5,441 bases of DNA from Chloroflexota bacterium (GCA_030550075.1 JAUQQB010000212.1:1-5441), one strand, 5' to 3'. Counted from the stretch's first letter, positions 1-5,391 are shown. Numbers and translations: made by a program. The notes: a model not told the origin generated them from the sequence alone.

Positions 1-16
1 AACTGCGTAACCCCTA
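1..16 (-). repeat. Copy 1 of the 16-nt TAGRRSTTACGCMGTT motif
   Basis: Read on the minus strand this is TAGGGGTTACGCAGTT, a match to the consensus TAGRRSTTACGCMGTT shared by five intergenic sites in the window (1-16, 1772-1787, 1941-1956, 2011-2026, 5367-5382). In three other copies a long GC-rich hairpin follows the GTT end at a nearly fixed distance. For this copy that side lies outside the window, so any hairpin cannot be seen. It probably marks the edge of another element of the same family, downstream of tsf. Confidence 0.6.
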
Positions 17-63
17 TCCTTATCGCCTTCCCGGAGAGTTACCGCCGGGGTGTTACAGGCTCT
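17..63. other. Short spacer downstream of tsf
   Basis: No gene is visible here. A weak 5-bp inverted repeat (CCCGG at 30-34, CCGGG at 45-49) is present. GTAACCCC at 7-14 is loosely mirrored by GGGGTGTTAC at 47-56 with two extra bases. Neither is strong enough to call as a functional structure. Confidence 0.4.
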
Positions 64-100
64 AAATCAAAGGCCGGGCCCTGGGCCCGGCCTTTGATTT
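64..100 (-). terminator. Rho-independent-type terminator of the rpsB-tsf operon
   Basis: A perfect 18-bp inverted repeat (64-81 against 83-100) is centred on a single base at 82. On the minus strand the strong part of the stem, GGCCGGGCCC with its complement, is followed by the T-rich stretch TTTGATTTAGA. The hairpin begins on the last base of the tsf stop codon (102-100), so termination follows translation immediately. This closes the two-gene operon. The T-run is interrupted, so efficiency is uncertain; the stem itself is unambiguous. Confidence 0.85.
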
Positions 101-702
101 TAATCGACCGTCTCTCCAAGTTCATATCGGGTGAACCGGCGAACCACGATGTTTTCGCCCACCCGGGCGATCACCTCCATGATCCTCTGACCCACTGTAT
201 GATCCTCATCCTTAATAAAAGGCTGTTCCAGAAGACAAACTTCCTGAACGAACCGATTTATACGGTTCTCTGCGATCTTTTCCGCAATATGAGACGGCTT
301 GCCCTCGTTCAGGGCTTCTTTCAGATAGATCTGACGCTCATGCTCCAGGACCTCAGCAGGGATGTCCTCCCGTCGGATATAGCGAGGGTTGGCGGCCGCG
401 ATCTGGAGCAACAGGTCATGAGCCAGTTGCTGGAACTCCGGGGTGCGGGCGACGAAGTCCGTTTCACAATTCAGCTCCAGCAACACACCCACTCGATTGC
501 CCGGGTGCACATAGGCCACCACCAAACCTTCTCGAGCGGTCCGTTCCAGCTTCCGGGCCGCCCGCGCTAAGCCCTTCTCCCGCAGGTAATCGATGGCCTT
601 TTCAAAATCTCCTCCTGTCTCCTCCAGGGCCTTGCGGCAATCCAGAATGCCGGCCCCTGTCATCTCCCGAAGGCGCTTGACCATGTCCACGGTGATATTC
701 AA
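100..702 (-). CDS. tsf: Elongation factor Ts, short form
   Basis: EF-Ts is the cytosolic nucleotide-exchange factor that releases GDP from EF-Tu so that it can bind GTP and aminoacyl-tRNA again. The 200-residue protein begins MNITVDMVKRLREMTGAG, the usual N-terminal UBA-like domain (about residues 1-45). It carries the hallmark TDFVA motif at 81-85, which contacts EF-Tu in known structures, and the C-terminal signature KPSHIAEKI near 135-143. It is much shorter than the approximately 280-residue enterobacterial form and resembles the compact versions of Thermus-like and other thermophilic bacteria. The start codon is TTG (702-700). It is chosen because GGAGGGAGG lies just upstream and because the family N-terminus starts there; the in-frame ATG at 684-682 has no ribosome binding site and would remove the conserved start. 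It lies 30 nt after rpsB, as in most bacteria. Confidence 0.97.
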   Translation of the reverse strand: MNITVDMVKRLREMTGAGILDCRKALEETGGDFEKAIDYLREKGLARAARKLERTAREGLVVAYVHPGNRVGVLLELNCETDFVARTPEFQQLAHDLLLQIAAANPRYIRREDIPAEVLEHERQIYLKEALNEGKPSHIAEKIAENRINRFVQEVCLLEQPFIKDEDHTVGQRIMEVIARVGENIVVRRFTRYELGETVD

Positions 703-706
703 GGAA

Positions 707-715
707 CCTCCCTCC
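707..715 (-). promoter_or_regulatory. Ribosome binding site deciding the TTG start of tsf
   Basis: The minus strand reads GGAGGGAGG followed by TTCC and then TTG. It contains two overlapping Shine-Dalgarno cores, placed 4 and about 8 nt from the start. This supports the TTG codon at 702-700 over the downstream ATG at 684-682. Confidence 0.8.
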
Positions 716-732
716 GAATGAGTTTTCGATGC

Positions 733-1569
733 TCAGCGCCCGAGCTCTTCGAACTCCTCCGCCACCTCGGCGATCTCCTCGCCCTCTTCAAATTCCTCCT
801 CCGCCTCAAACACGCGACGCGGCTCCAACACCGGTGCCTCTTCCTCGACCTCCTCCTCTACCACCTCAGTTACACCCATCTTCTCGCGAAGCTGGAGGCC
901 TTCCACCACCGCATCGGCAATCAGGCGAGTGACCAGCTTAATTGAGCGAATGGCGTCATCGTTTGCGGGGATAATGTAGTCGATGGGATCTGGATCGCAG
1001 TTGGTATCCACCATCGCGATCACCGGGATGTTGAGGACATTCGCCTCTCGGATGGCGGTAGCCTCTCGCGTGGTATCCACCACGAACAGCATATCTGGGA
1101 GGCGTTTCAGAGGCCGGAGGCCTTCGAACTTGAGGCGCATCTTTTCGTATTTCCGACGGAGGCGGATGGCCTCCTTCTTGGGCATTGTCTCCAGCCCGCC
1201 GTTGCGAATCATCTCATCCAGCTTAATATAGTAACGGATCCGCTCGCGAATCGTCCGCCAGTTTGTGAGGGTGCCGCCCAGCCAGCGGTAGCTCACATAG
1301 GGCATCTGACACCGCTGAGCCTCCGTTGCAATGGTCTCCTGGGCCTGACGTTTGGTGCCTACGAATAGGATCACCGCTCCCTGAGCCACTCGATCCCGGA
1401 CAAGATCACGGGTGTTCTCCAAGGCGCGAATGGTTTGCTGGAGGTCGATGATGTGGACACCGTTGCGCTCCGTGAAGATGTAGGGCTTCATCTTGGGATG
1501 CCATCGGTTCGTCTTATGGCCAAAGTGCACCCCCGCTTCCAGCAACTCCTTCATGGTAACCAGAGGCAT
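733..1569 (-). CDS. rpsB: 30S ribosomal protein S2 with an acidic C-terminal tail
   Basis: S2 is a late-assembling protein of the small ribosomal subunit, bound between head and body. The 278-residue product starts MPLVTMKELLEAGVHFGHKT, which includes the first S2 family signature (ELLEAGVHFGH at 8-18). The second signature is at about 158-182 (PDMLFVVDTTREA through NVLNIP). The core fold ends near residue 230. Residues 235-278 form a tail with 21 glutamates in 44 positions; this is longer and more acidic than in enterobacterial S2. ATG at 1569-1567 is chosen because AAAAGGAGG lies 7 nt upstream and family homology starts there. The frame stays open up to an ATG at 1674, but those extra 35 codons lie in the untranslated leader and lack S2 similarity. 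It is the first gene of the rpsB-tsf operon. Confidence 0.98.
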   Translation of the reverse strand: MPLVTMKELLEAGVHFGHKTNRWHPKMKPYIFTERNGVHIIDLQQTIRALENTRDLVRDRVAQGAVILFVGTKRQAQETIATEAQRCQMPYVSYRWLGGTLTNWRTIRERIRYYIKLDEMIRNGGLETMPKKEAIRLRRKYEKMRLKFEGLRPLKRLPDMLFVVDTTREATAIREANVLNIPVIAMVDTNCDPDPIDYIIPANDDAIRSIKLVTRLIADAVVEGLQLREKMGVTEVVEEEVEEEAPVLEPRRVFEAEEEFEEGEEIAEVAEEFEELGR

Positions 1570-1576
1570 TTGCGTT

Positions 1577-1585
1577 CCTCCTTTT
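1577..1585 (-). promoter_or_regulatory. Strong ribosome binding site of rpsB
   Basis: The minus strand reads AAAAGGAGG, then the 7-nt spacer AACGCAA, then ATG. This near-perfect Shine-Dalgarno fixes the rpsB start at 1569 rather than at the upstream in-frame ATG at 1674. Confidence 0.9.
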
Positions 1586-1594
1586 GCGTTTTGG

Positions 1595-1619
1595 TCCGCC
1601 ACCCCTTCCTCCCGGCGGA
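1595..1619 (-). promoter_or_regulatory. Small hairpin in the rpsB leader with a purine-rich loop
   Basis: On the minus strand TCCGCC (1619-1614) pairs perfectly with GGCGGA (1600-1595), enclosing a 13-nt loop that contains GGGAGGAAGGGG. It lies in the roughly 105-nt leader between the predicted transcription start and the start codon, about 10 nt before the true Shine-Dalgarno. The loop looks like a second, decoy Shine-Dalgarno. In many bacteria S2 represses its own operon through the rpsB leader; whether this hairpin has such a role is inference only. Confidence 0.35.
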
Positions 1620-1683
1620 AGCCAGCGCGGGGCCAGCACGCTCCAACCGGTCCAGGGTGTGTGGGATCTGACATCGGAAGTGA

Positions 1684-1713
1684 AGTATATCACATTTCCT
1701 ACAAACATGCCAG
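1684..1713 (-). promoter_or_regulatory. Predicted extended -10 promoter for rpsB-tsf
   Basis: The minus strand has the -10 element TATACT (1689-1684, five of six matches to TATAAT), preceded by TGA, which makes an extended -10 (TGnTATACT). An 18-nt spacer separates it from CTGGCA at 1713-1708 (four of six matches to TTGACA). Transcription would start near 1677, giving a leader of roughly 105 nt. It is the best sigma-70-type match found upstream of rpsB and lies clear of the repeats beginning at 1772. Confidence 0.65.
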
Positions 1714-1828
1714 GGATCTCCGAGAGGCATTGAGGCTTTCCAGCTTTCAGGGGGGTCGATTTTGTAGAGGGTAGGACTTACGCCGTTGGCCTTTGTCCAG
1801 GAGGGGTCGAGGGGCCCCTCCCCCCTTT

Positions 1829-1870
1829 ATCCCTCCTCCCCGCGGCCAAAAGGCCGCGGGGAGGAGGGAT
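1829..1870. repeat. Perfect 19-bp palindrome in element A (CCCTCC type)
   Basis: The arm at 1829-1847 is exactly complementary to 1852-1870, with an AAAA loop at 1848-1851. The outer part is CCCTCCTCCCC and the inner part CGCGGCC. There is no T-run on either side, so it is not a standard terminator. A degenerate hairpin with a similar pyrimidine arm sits in the mirrored position of element B (2101-2136). Confidence 0.8.
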
Positions 1871-1879
1871 CATGCTTAT

Positions 1880-1924
1880 TTTGGGGCTGGGACGGGTGCC
1901 GAAGGTGCCCGTCCCAGCCCCAAA
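1880..1924. repeat. 17-bp palindrome in element A (TTTGGGG type)
   Basis: The arm at 1880-1896 (TTTGGGGCTGGGACGGG) is perfectly complementary to 1908-1924. The apex TGCC-GAA-GGTG adds two C-G pairs and two G/T pairs. Read toward the hairpin from the motif at 1941-1956, it has the same order as the hairpins at 2043-2089 and 5400-5441: motif, 19-20 nt, TTT, GGGG stem, CCTTCGG-like apex. T residues lie before and A residues after the stem, the reverse of an intrinsic terminator. Confidence 0.8.
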
Positions 1925-1956
1925 GACCCGGGAGAAGGTCAACTGCGTAACTTCTA

Positions 1957-2010
1957 TGGGGTTTGGGGCCAGGCAGCTGCGTTCAGCGGCCCGCACTTAC
2001 GAAAAACCCA
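1957..2010. repeat. 54-nt spacer between elements A and B, continuing their inverted symmetry
   Basis: The ends continue the mirror arrangement of the flanking motifs. 1941-1964 and 2003-2026 are inverted repeats matching at 22 of 24 positions, including TGGGGTTT on one side and AAAACCCA on the other. The middle holds a GCAGCTGC palindrome (1973-1980) and an isolated ACTTACG (1995-2001), identical to the core of the 16-nt motif, which may be the remnant of another copy. No gene is visible. Confidence 0.5.
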
Positions 2011-2042
2011 TAGAAGTTACGCCGTTGATTGCATCGGGGAAG

Positions 2043-2089
2043 TTTTGGGGCGGAGCGGGGCACCTACGGCATCCCGCTCCGCCCCCAAA
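2043..2089. repeat. GGGG-type palindrome in element B
   Basis: GGGGCGGAGCGGG at 2047-2059 pairs perfectly with CCCGCTCCGCCCC at 2073-2085. The outer TTTT and AAA extend it, with one extra C. The apex CACCTACGGCAT is partly unpaired and looks like a decayed form of the apex seen at 5417-5430. The stem sequence GGGGCGGAGCGGGGC is shared with the copy upstream of AOR (5404-5418). Confidence 0.8.
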
Positions 2090-2100
2090 GGTATTTTCAT

Positions 2101-2136
2101 CCCCCTCTCCCCACACTGCGAAGCGGCGAGAGGAGG
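2101..2136. repeat. Imperfect pyrimidine-armed hairpin in element B
   Basis: CCTCTC at 2104-2109 pairs with GAGAGG at 2128-2133. Further pairs lie inward (2111-2112 with 2125-2126) and outward (2101-2102 with 2135-2136), interrupted by mismatches. It occupies the place in element B that the perfect 1829-1870 palindrome has in element A. It follows the M28 stop codon in the direction of transcription but has no T-run, so terminator activity is doubtful. Confidence 0.5.
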
Positions 2137-2156
2137 GGGAGGAGCAAGTCCAGTGA

Positions 2157-3314
2157 CTACCCTTCGTCGATGGCTTGCAGCAATGCCCACACAAAAGCTT
2201 CCGTGCGAGCCACTACCTCATGATCCACATTCTCATACACATCTGACGGCTGATGCCAGTGCGGAAGCACGCCATCCGGCCGAAGATTCACAAAAGCTAT
2301 GGGCCGCCAGCCAGCCCGGATCGCTGGAGCAGCATCGGTGTAAGCGCCCCGGAAGTTCGGCCAGCGATAGGCTCCTAACTCCGAATGACGCCGCGCAATT
2401 TGATCCGCCATCGCCAGCAACTCAGGATCGCTTCGGAAGGGCAATAACATGGTCTCCTGGGCGAGATAACAAGGTCCGCTCCCCGGACCGCCCAGAGTGT
2501 CCAGGACGATAAAAATCGGTCGCCCAAGGTCCACATGCTGTCGGACGAACGCGGAGGCACCGTACGCCCCAACCTCCTCGCAACCGGTGCATAGCGCCCA
2601 GACCTCAGTGTGCTGGAGAGGTTCCCGACGGAGCCGCTCCGCGAGCGCCAGGACCATCCCGGCACCAGTGGCGTTGTCGTTGGCCCCATGCGTATAGGGC
2701 GTGAGGTCCGCCTGGATCGCCATCGCGAAGACGGCCATCAGCAGCAACCCCGGAAGCAACGCCGGCAGACCCCAGTTTGAGTTCCCGGTGATCGCGCCGA
2801 TCAGGAACAGGGCCCCTATCCCCACCGCCCCGGGAAGTCCGAGGGTCACCAGCGTCCGATAGATCGCCAGCGCTCGAAGGGAAGAAAACGCCCAGGGGGT
2901 GCGATGGGTGTCCAGATGACCGCACAGAATCACCCGCCGGCGGACCGGTCCGGTAGGCGGGAGGATGGCGTAAACGTTCTGGCTTCGCCCTTTGGGCACC
3001 AGCCACCGAAGCGGATTTGGGGTGAAAGTGAGCTCCAGCGCTGTGCAAAGGATTAGCAGGAAGAGGCCCAACGCGGCGATCCATCGGCCGCCGAGGAAGA
3101 AGACCGGGAACATCAGGAGCATTCCCCCGGTGGCAATGGCAAAAGGACGCCAGGCCGAGGTGGCGCTGACAAAAGGTTCCACGTGCGGCTCCAGCCCCAG
3201 CTCCCGGAACACCCGCACGGCATATTCCGCTGCTTCCCGCTCGGCATCCGTCGTGCTCCCCCGGGGACCAATAGTCACAGATAGATACGCCACATGGTCG
3301 ATCGTCGAGGGCAT
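2157..3314 (-). CDS. M28-family zinc metallopeptidase with embedded transmembrane segments
   Basis: M28 enzymes are co-catalytic two-zinc exopeptidases, mostly aminopeptidases. The 385-residue protein shows the expected ligands in order: H133 in CGHLDTH, D213 in GANDNATGAG (bridging), E246/E247 in CEEVG (catalytic base and ligand), D272 in VLDTLGG, and a final histidine in HWHQPSDVYE (H354 likely, in the HxxxD position). There is no N-terminal signal peptide. Four hydrophobic stretches, near residues 58-76, 78-95, 154-175 and 182-202, look like two transmembrane hairpins. The second pair is inserted between the first His ligand and the bridging Asp. Arginine and lysine near 103-110 and 125-127 suggest that the catalytic parts face the cytoplasm. 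ATG at 3314 follows GGGAG by 6 nt. The substrate cannot be read from the sequence. It lies 122 nt downstream of AOR, in the same direction. Confidence 0.88.
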   Translation of the reverse strand: MPSTIDHVAYLSVTIGPRGSTTDAEREAAEYAVRVFRELGLEPHVEPFVSATSAWRPFAIATGGMLLMFPVFFLGGRWIAALGLFLLILCTALELTFTPNPLRWLVPKGRSQNVYAILPPTGPVRRRVILCGHLDTHRTPWAFSSLRALAIYRTLVTLGLPGAVGIGALFLIGAITGNSNWGLPALLPGLLLMAVFAMAIQADLTPYTHGANDNATGAGMVLALAERLRREPLQHTEVWALCTGCEEVGAYGASAFVRQHVDLGRPIFIVLDTLGGPGSGPCYLAQETMLLPFRSDPELLAMADQIARRHSELGAYRWPNFRGAYTDAAPAIRAGWRPIAFVNLRPDGVLPHWHQPSDVYENVDHEVVARTEAFVWALLQAIDEG

Positions 3315-3320
3315 GAGAAG

Positions 3321-3325
3321 CTCCC
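3321..3325 (-). promoter_or_regulatory. Ribosome binding site of the M28 peptidase gene
   Basis: The minus strand reads GGGAG, then the 6-nt spacer CTTCTC, then ATG. It supports the start at 3314. No convincing promoter was found between this site and the end of AOR, so the gene may be expressed by read-through from AOR. Confidence 0.65.
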
Positions 3326-3378
3326 AGTGGAAAATCCTCGTGGATACGGATACGCGATGCGTTAGAGGAAGAAATGGT

Positions 3379-3425
3379 TTCTCGTGGGGCGCGGGCCGCC
3401 CTCAATCGCTCGTGCCCCACGAGAA
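3379..3425 (-). terminator. 12-bp inverted repeat between AOR and the M28 gene, possible terminator or attenuator
   Basis: TTCTCGTGGGGC (3379-3390) is perfectly complementary to GCCCCACGAGAA (3414-3425), enclosing a 23-nt GC-rich loop. It starts 12 nt after the AOR stop codon. On the minus strand the stem is followed by ACCATTTCTTCC, which is not a clean T-run, so it may act as a weak terminator, an attenuator or a 3'-end stabilising structure. The stem is directly visible; the function is inferred. Confidence 0.5.
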
Positions 3426-3436
3426 TAGACAAGCAT

Positions 3437-5332
3437 TCAGGATTCCAGCAACCATTCCAGACCCAGCTCCCGCAGCTTCTCCGGTGCAGGCACCCCTTCT
3501 CGGGTCCAGCCCGCCAGCTCATAGTAACGATCCAGGGCCCGTTTCATTTCCTCCTGATCCAGCGCCATGCCCGCCGTGGGACCGGTTCCTTGTAGCGCCT
3601 TGAAGAATTTCTTCGGAAGCTGATCCGCCCGGCGGTCCAGGCCTTCCCGCGCGTTGAACCACCGCAATAGGTTCAGGCGACGCTCTCCAATCCGCAACAG
3701 CTCCTTGAGCGTGAAATCCGACCAGCCGGTCACTGCGCGGACCATTTGCACCGTTTCCTCAGGTCCGTAGAGGGTCCAGGCCGGACCATACACAAACTGG
3801 CACAATCCGGCCGAATCCAGGAATGAGTAGAAGAGCTGCGTCAAATAGGCGAAGCGGATCTTCTCTTCGCCCAAGCTATATTGGGGCTGCGGCTGAGTGA
3901 GGCCCATCAGCGCCAAACGCTGGAGGTAAAGATCCGAGGCCCCCTCTTCGTACATCGGGTCGTGTTCGCTGGATTGATGGTCCGCGCCGAAGGGGTTAAC
4001 GGCGTAGATCAATCCAAGGGAGCGCTTCGCCTGGGGCATATGCGCCGGGGCCTCCTGGTTCTTCACGGTGATCAGAAACTCATGGCCCTTCCCCAGCCGA
4101 TCTGCTGCACGCGCGGAGCCCTCTGCCAGGACATCCCCAATCCCTTCCCGCTTGAGGATCATCTCCAGGAGCCGAAGCATGGCTTCCGCGTCGCCGAAAC
4201 GCAGCGGAAAGCCAATTTCCACCTCTGTAAGAACGCCCTTCTCAAAGCATTCCATGGCCCATGCGATAGTGGCCCCGCAAGAGATCGTGTCCACCCCATA
4301 TTGATTGCAGAGCTGATTCGCCAGAGAGATCGCATCCAGATCGTCCACCCCACAGTATGAGCCGAAGGTGGCAATGGTTTCATATTCCGGTCCGCCATAA
4401 AACGGATCCACTTTCCGACCGTTCCATTCCGTCTCCACCACGCGCTTGCATCGGACGACACAGGCGTAGCATGTGTCACGCTCTTTGAGAATGGTTTCCG
4501 CCATCCGTTCGCCTGTGATCTTCTCGAATCCCTCGAACTGCCCGGCATTGTAGTTGTAAGTCGGCAGGGTGCCCGCCATCTGTTGCCAGGCCACCACGCT
4601 GGCCGTGCCATAAAGCGCCAGCCCTTGCACATCGGGATTCTCATCGACGTGGCGAGCCCCCCATCCAGCCAGTTCCGCCAGCGCCTTCGGATCCGCCACG
4701 GTTGCCTTTCGATGGCCCCGAACGGCGATCGCCTTCAAGTTCTTGGATCCCATCACCGCGCCCATACCGGTGCGACCATTGGCCCGGTTGGACATGTTGA
4801 TAATGGCGGCGAAGCGGACCAGGCGTTCGCCGGCCGGGCCGACCTGGGCGATTTCAATTTGATCGTCGCCCAGCTCCTCTTGAAGGATCCGTTCCACCTC
4901 GCCGGTGATCCGGCCCCATAGATGGGAAGCGTCTCGCAGCTCCGCCTCCCCGTCATGGATCCAAAGGTAAACCGGCCTCGGCGCCCGGCCACGGATTACG
5001 ATGCCATCGAAGCCCGCGTATTTTAGTTCTGCGGGGAAAAATCCTCCGCTCTGGGAGTCTCCAATGGCACCCGTCAGGGGGGATTTGGCGTTGGCCATCA
5101 GACGGGATTGACCCGAGATCGGCGCGCCGGTGAGGGGGCTGAGAAAGAGGGTGAGGATATTGCGGGGATCGAAGGGATCAATGCCGGGGGGCATCTCTCT
5201 CAGGATATAGTAAAGCCCCATCGCGCTGCCGCCCATATAGGTGCGATAGAATGATTCCGGCGGCGTCTCCACCCAAAGGCGGCCATCCGTGAGATCCACG
5301 TGAAGAACACGGCCCGCGTATCCGTGACCCAT
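3437..5332 (-). CDS. Aldehyde ferredoxin oxidoreductase family tungstoenzyme
   Basis: Members of this family oxidise aldehydes to carboxylic acids in the cytoplasm, passing electrons to ferredoxin, using a tungsten (or molybdenum) bis-pterin and one 4Fe-4S cluster. The 631-residue product is close to the usual 600-620. The N-terminal domain (about 1-208) starts GYAGRVLHVDLTDG and has SGGFFPAELKYAGFDGIVIRG at 95-115 and NGRTGMGAVMGSKNLKAIAV at 185-204, the typical cofactor-binding region. Cluster cysteines are C288, C291 and C295 in CYACVVRC, with the fourth at C511 in DSAGLCQF. GGPEYETI (313-320) and GADH (449-452) correspond to regions lining the active site in characterised members. AGGAGG lies 5 nt before the ATG. 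No ferredoxin-like or other partner subunit adjoins it in the window. The substrate subtype (AOR, FOR, GOR or other) cannot be decided by eye. Confidence 0.93.
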   Translation of the reverse strand: MGHGYAGRVLHVDLTDGRLWVETPPESFYRTYMGGSAMGLYYILREMPPGIDPFDPRNILTLFLSPLTGAPISGQSRLMANAKSPLTGAIGDSQSGGFFPAELKYAGFDGIVIRGRAPRPVYLWIHDGEAELRDASHLWGRITGEVERILQEELGDDQIEIAQVGPAGERLVRFAAIINMSNRANGRTGMGAVMGSKNLKAIAVRGHRKATVADPKALAELAGWGARHVDENPDVQGLALYGTASVVAWQQMAGTLPTYNYNAGQFEGFEKITGERMAETILKERDTCYACVVRCKRVVETEWNGRKVDPFYGGPEYETIATFGSYCGVDDLDAISLANQLCNQYGVDTISCGATIAWAMECFEKGVLTEVEIGFPLRFGDAEAMLRLLEMILKREGIGDVLAEGSARAADRLGKGHEFLITVKNQEAPAHMPQAKRSLGLIYAVNPFGADHQSSEHDPMYEEGASDLYLQRLALMGLTQPQPQYSLGEEKIRFAYLTQLFYSFLDSAGLCQFVYGPAWTLYGPEETVQMVRAVTGWSDFTLKELLRIGERRLNLLRWFNAREGLDRRADQLPKKFFKALQGTGPTAGMALDQEEMKRALDRYYELAGWTREGVPAPEKLRELGLEWLLES

Positions 5333-5337
5333 GGCTT

Positions 5338-5343
5338 CCTCCT
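5338..5343 (-). promoter_or_regulatory. Ribosome binding site of the AOR gene
   Basis: The minus strand reads AGGAGG, then the 5-nt spacer AAGCC, then ATG at 5332. The position and match fix the start, which also agrees with the family N-terminus. Confidence 0.85.
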
Positions 5344-5362
5344 GTGAGATGAGAATCCTGCA

Positions 5363-5391
5363 ATATTAGGACTTACGCAGTTCGTTTCCCA
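5363..5391 (-). promoter_or_regulatory. Tentative AOR promoter at the repeat junction
   Basis: On the minus strand TAATAT (5368-5363) resembles a -10 box at four of six positions. Its first TA is the terminal TA of the 16-nt motif. With a 17-nt spacer the -35 position reads TGGGAA (5391-5386), a poor match. Only 34 nt lie between the repeat and the AOR start codon, so the promoter must lie in or overlap the repeat unless AOR is co-transcribed from upstream. Confidence 0.25.

Larger units (their letters stand above)
1772..1956 (+). repeat. Hairpin-rich repeat element A, bounded by two inverted 16-nt motifs
   Basis: The element begins with TAGGACTTACGCCGTT (1772-1787) and ends with AACTGCGTAACTTCTA (1941-1956). 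The second is the reverse complement of the first at 13 of 16 positions. Inside are a GAGGGGCCCCTC palindrome (1809-1820), a perfect 19-bp hairpin (1829-1870) and a 17-bp hairpin (1880-1924). It has no coding capacity of its own. Terminal inverted repeats ending in TA, small size and internal palindromes fit a MITE (a short non-autonomous transposon derivative), possibly one using TA target sites. No transposase is in the window, so the mobile nature is inferred. Element B (2011-2152) is an inverted, shorter counterpart. Confidence 0.55.
2011..2152 (+). repeat. Hairpin-rich repeat element B, inverted relative to A
   Basis: It starts with TAGAAGTTACGCCGTT (2011-2026). After 20 nt comes a GGGG-type hairpin (2043-2089), then a pyrimidine-armed hairpin (2101-2136), then GGAGCAAGTCCA (2141-2152). 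The last reads TGGACTTGCTCC on the minus strand, and its GGACTTGCTCC matches GGACTTACGCC of the 1772 motif at 9 of 11 positions, so it may be a decayed outer terminus. The order motif, GGGG hairpin, pyrimidine hairpin, motif is the mirror image of element A. The element ends four bases before the end of the M28 stop codon, so it forms the immediate 3' untranslated region of that gene. Confidence 0.5.

Noticed and set aside
1570..1674. N-terminal extension of rpsB to the ATG at 1674
   Set aside because: The extra 35 codons have no S2 similarity, the ATG is only a few bases from the predicted transcription start, and a strong ribosome binding site stands before the ATG at 1569.
1829..2136. The intergenic hairpins as ordinary Rho-independent terminators of the M28 gene
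   Set aside because: None is followed by a T-run in the direction of transcription. The GGGG-type stems have T before and A after the stem, and they are repeated with a linked motif upstream of AOR, where a terminator for M28 is not needed.
1793..2512. 239-codon plus-strand open frame across the repeats and the end of the M28 gene
   Set aside because: It runs through palindromes and antisense to the M28 coding region, has low-complexity Gly/Pro/Ala-rich translation and no ribosome binding site.
3341..3354. Tandem GGATAC-GGATAC upstream of the M28 gene as a regulator site
   Set aside because: Only two short copies, no symmetry, and no known binding-site match; likely chance.
2605..3522. 305-codon minus-strand open frame overlapping the M28 gene
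   Set aside because: It is an out-of-frame shadow of the M28 gene; the M28 frame carries all the metal ligands and a ribosome binding site, and this one shows no recognisable domain.
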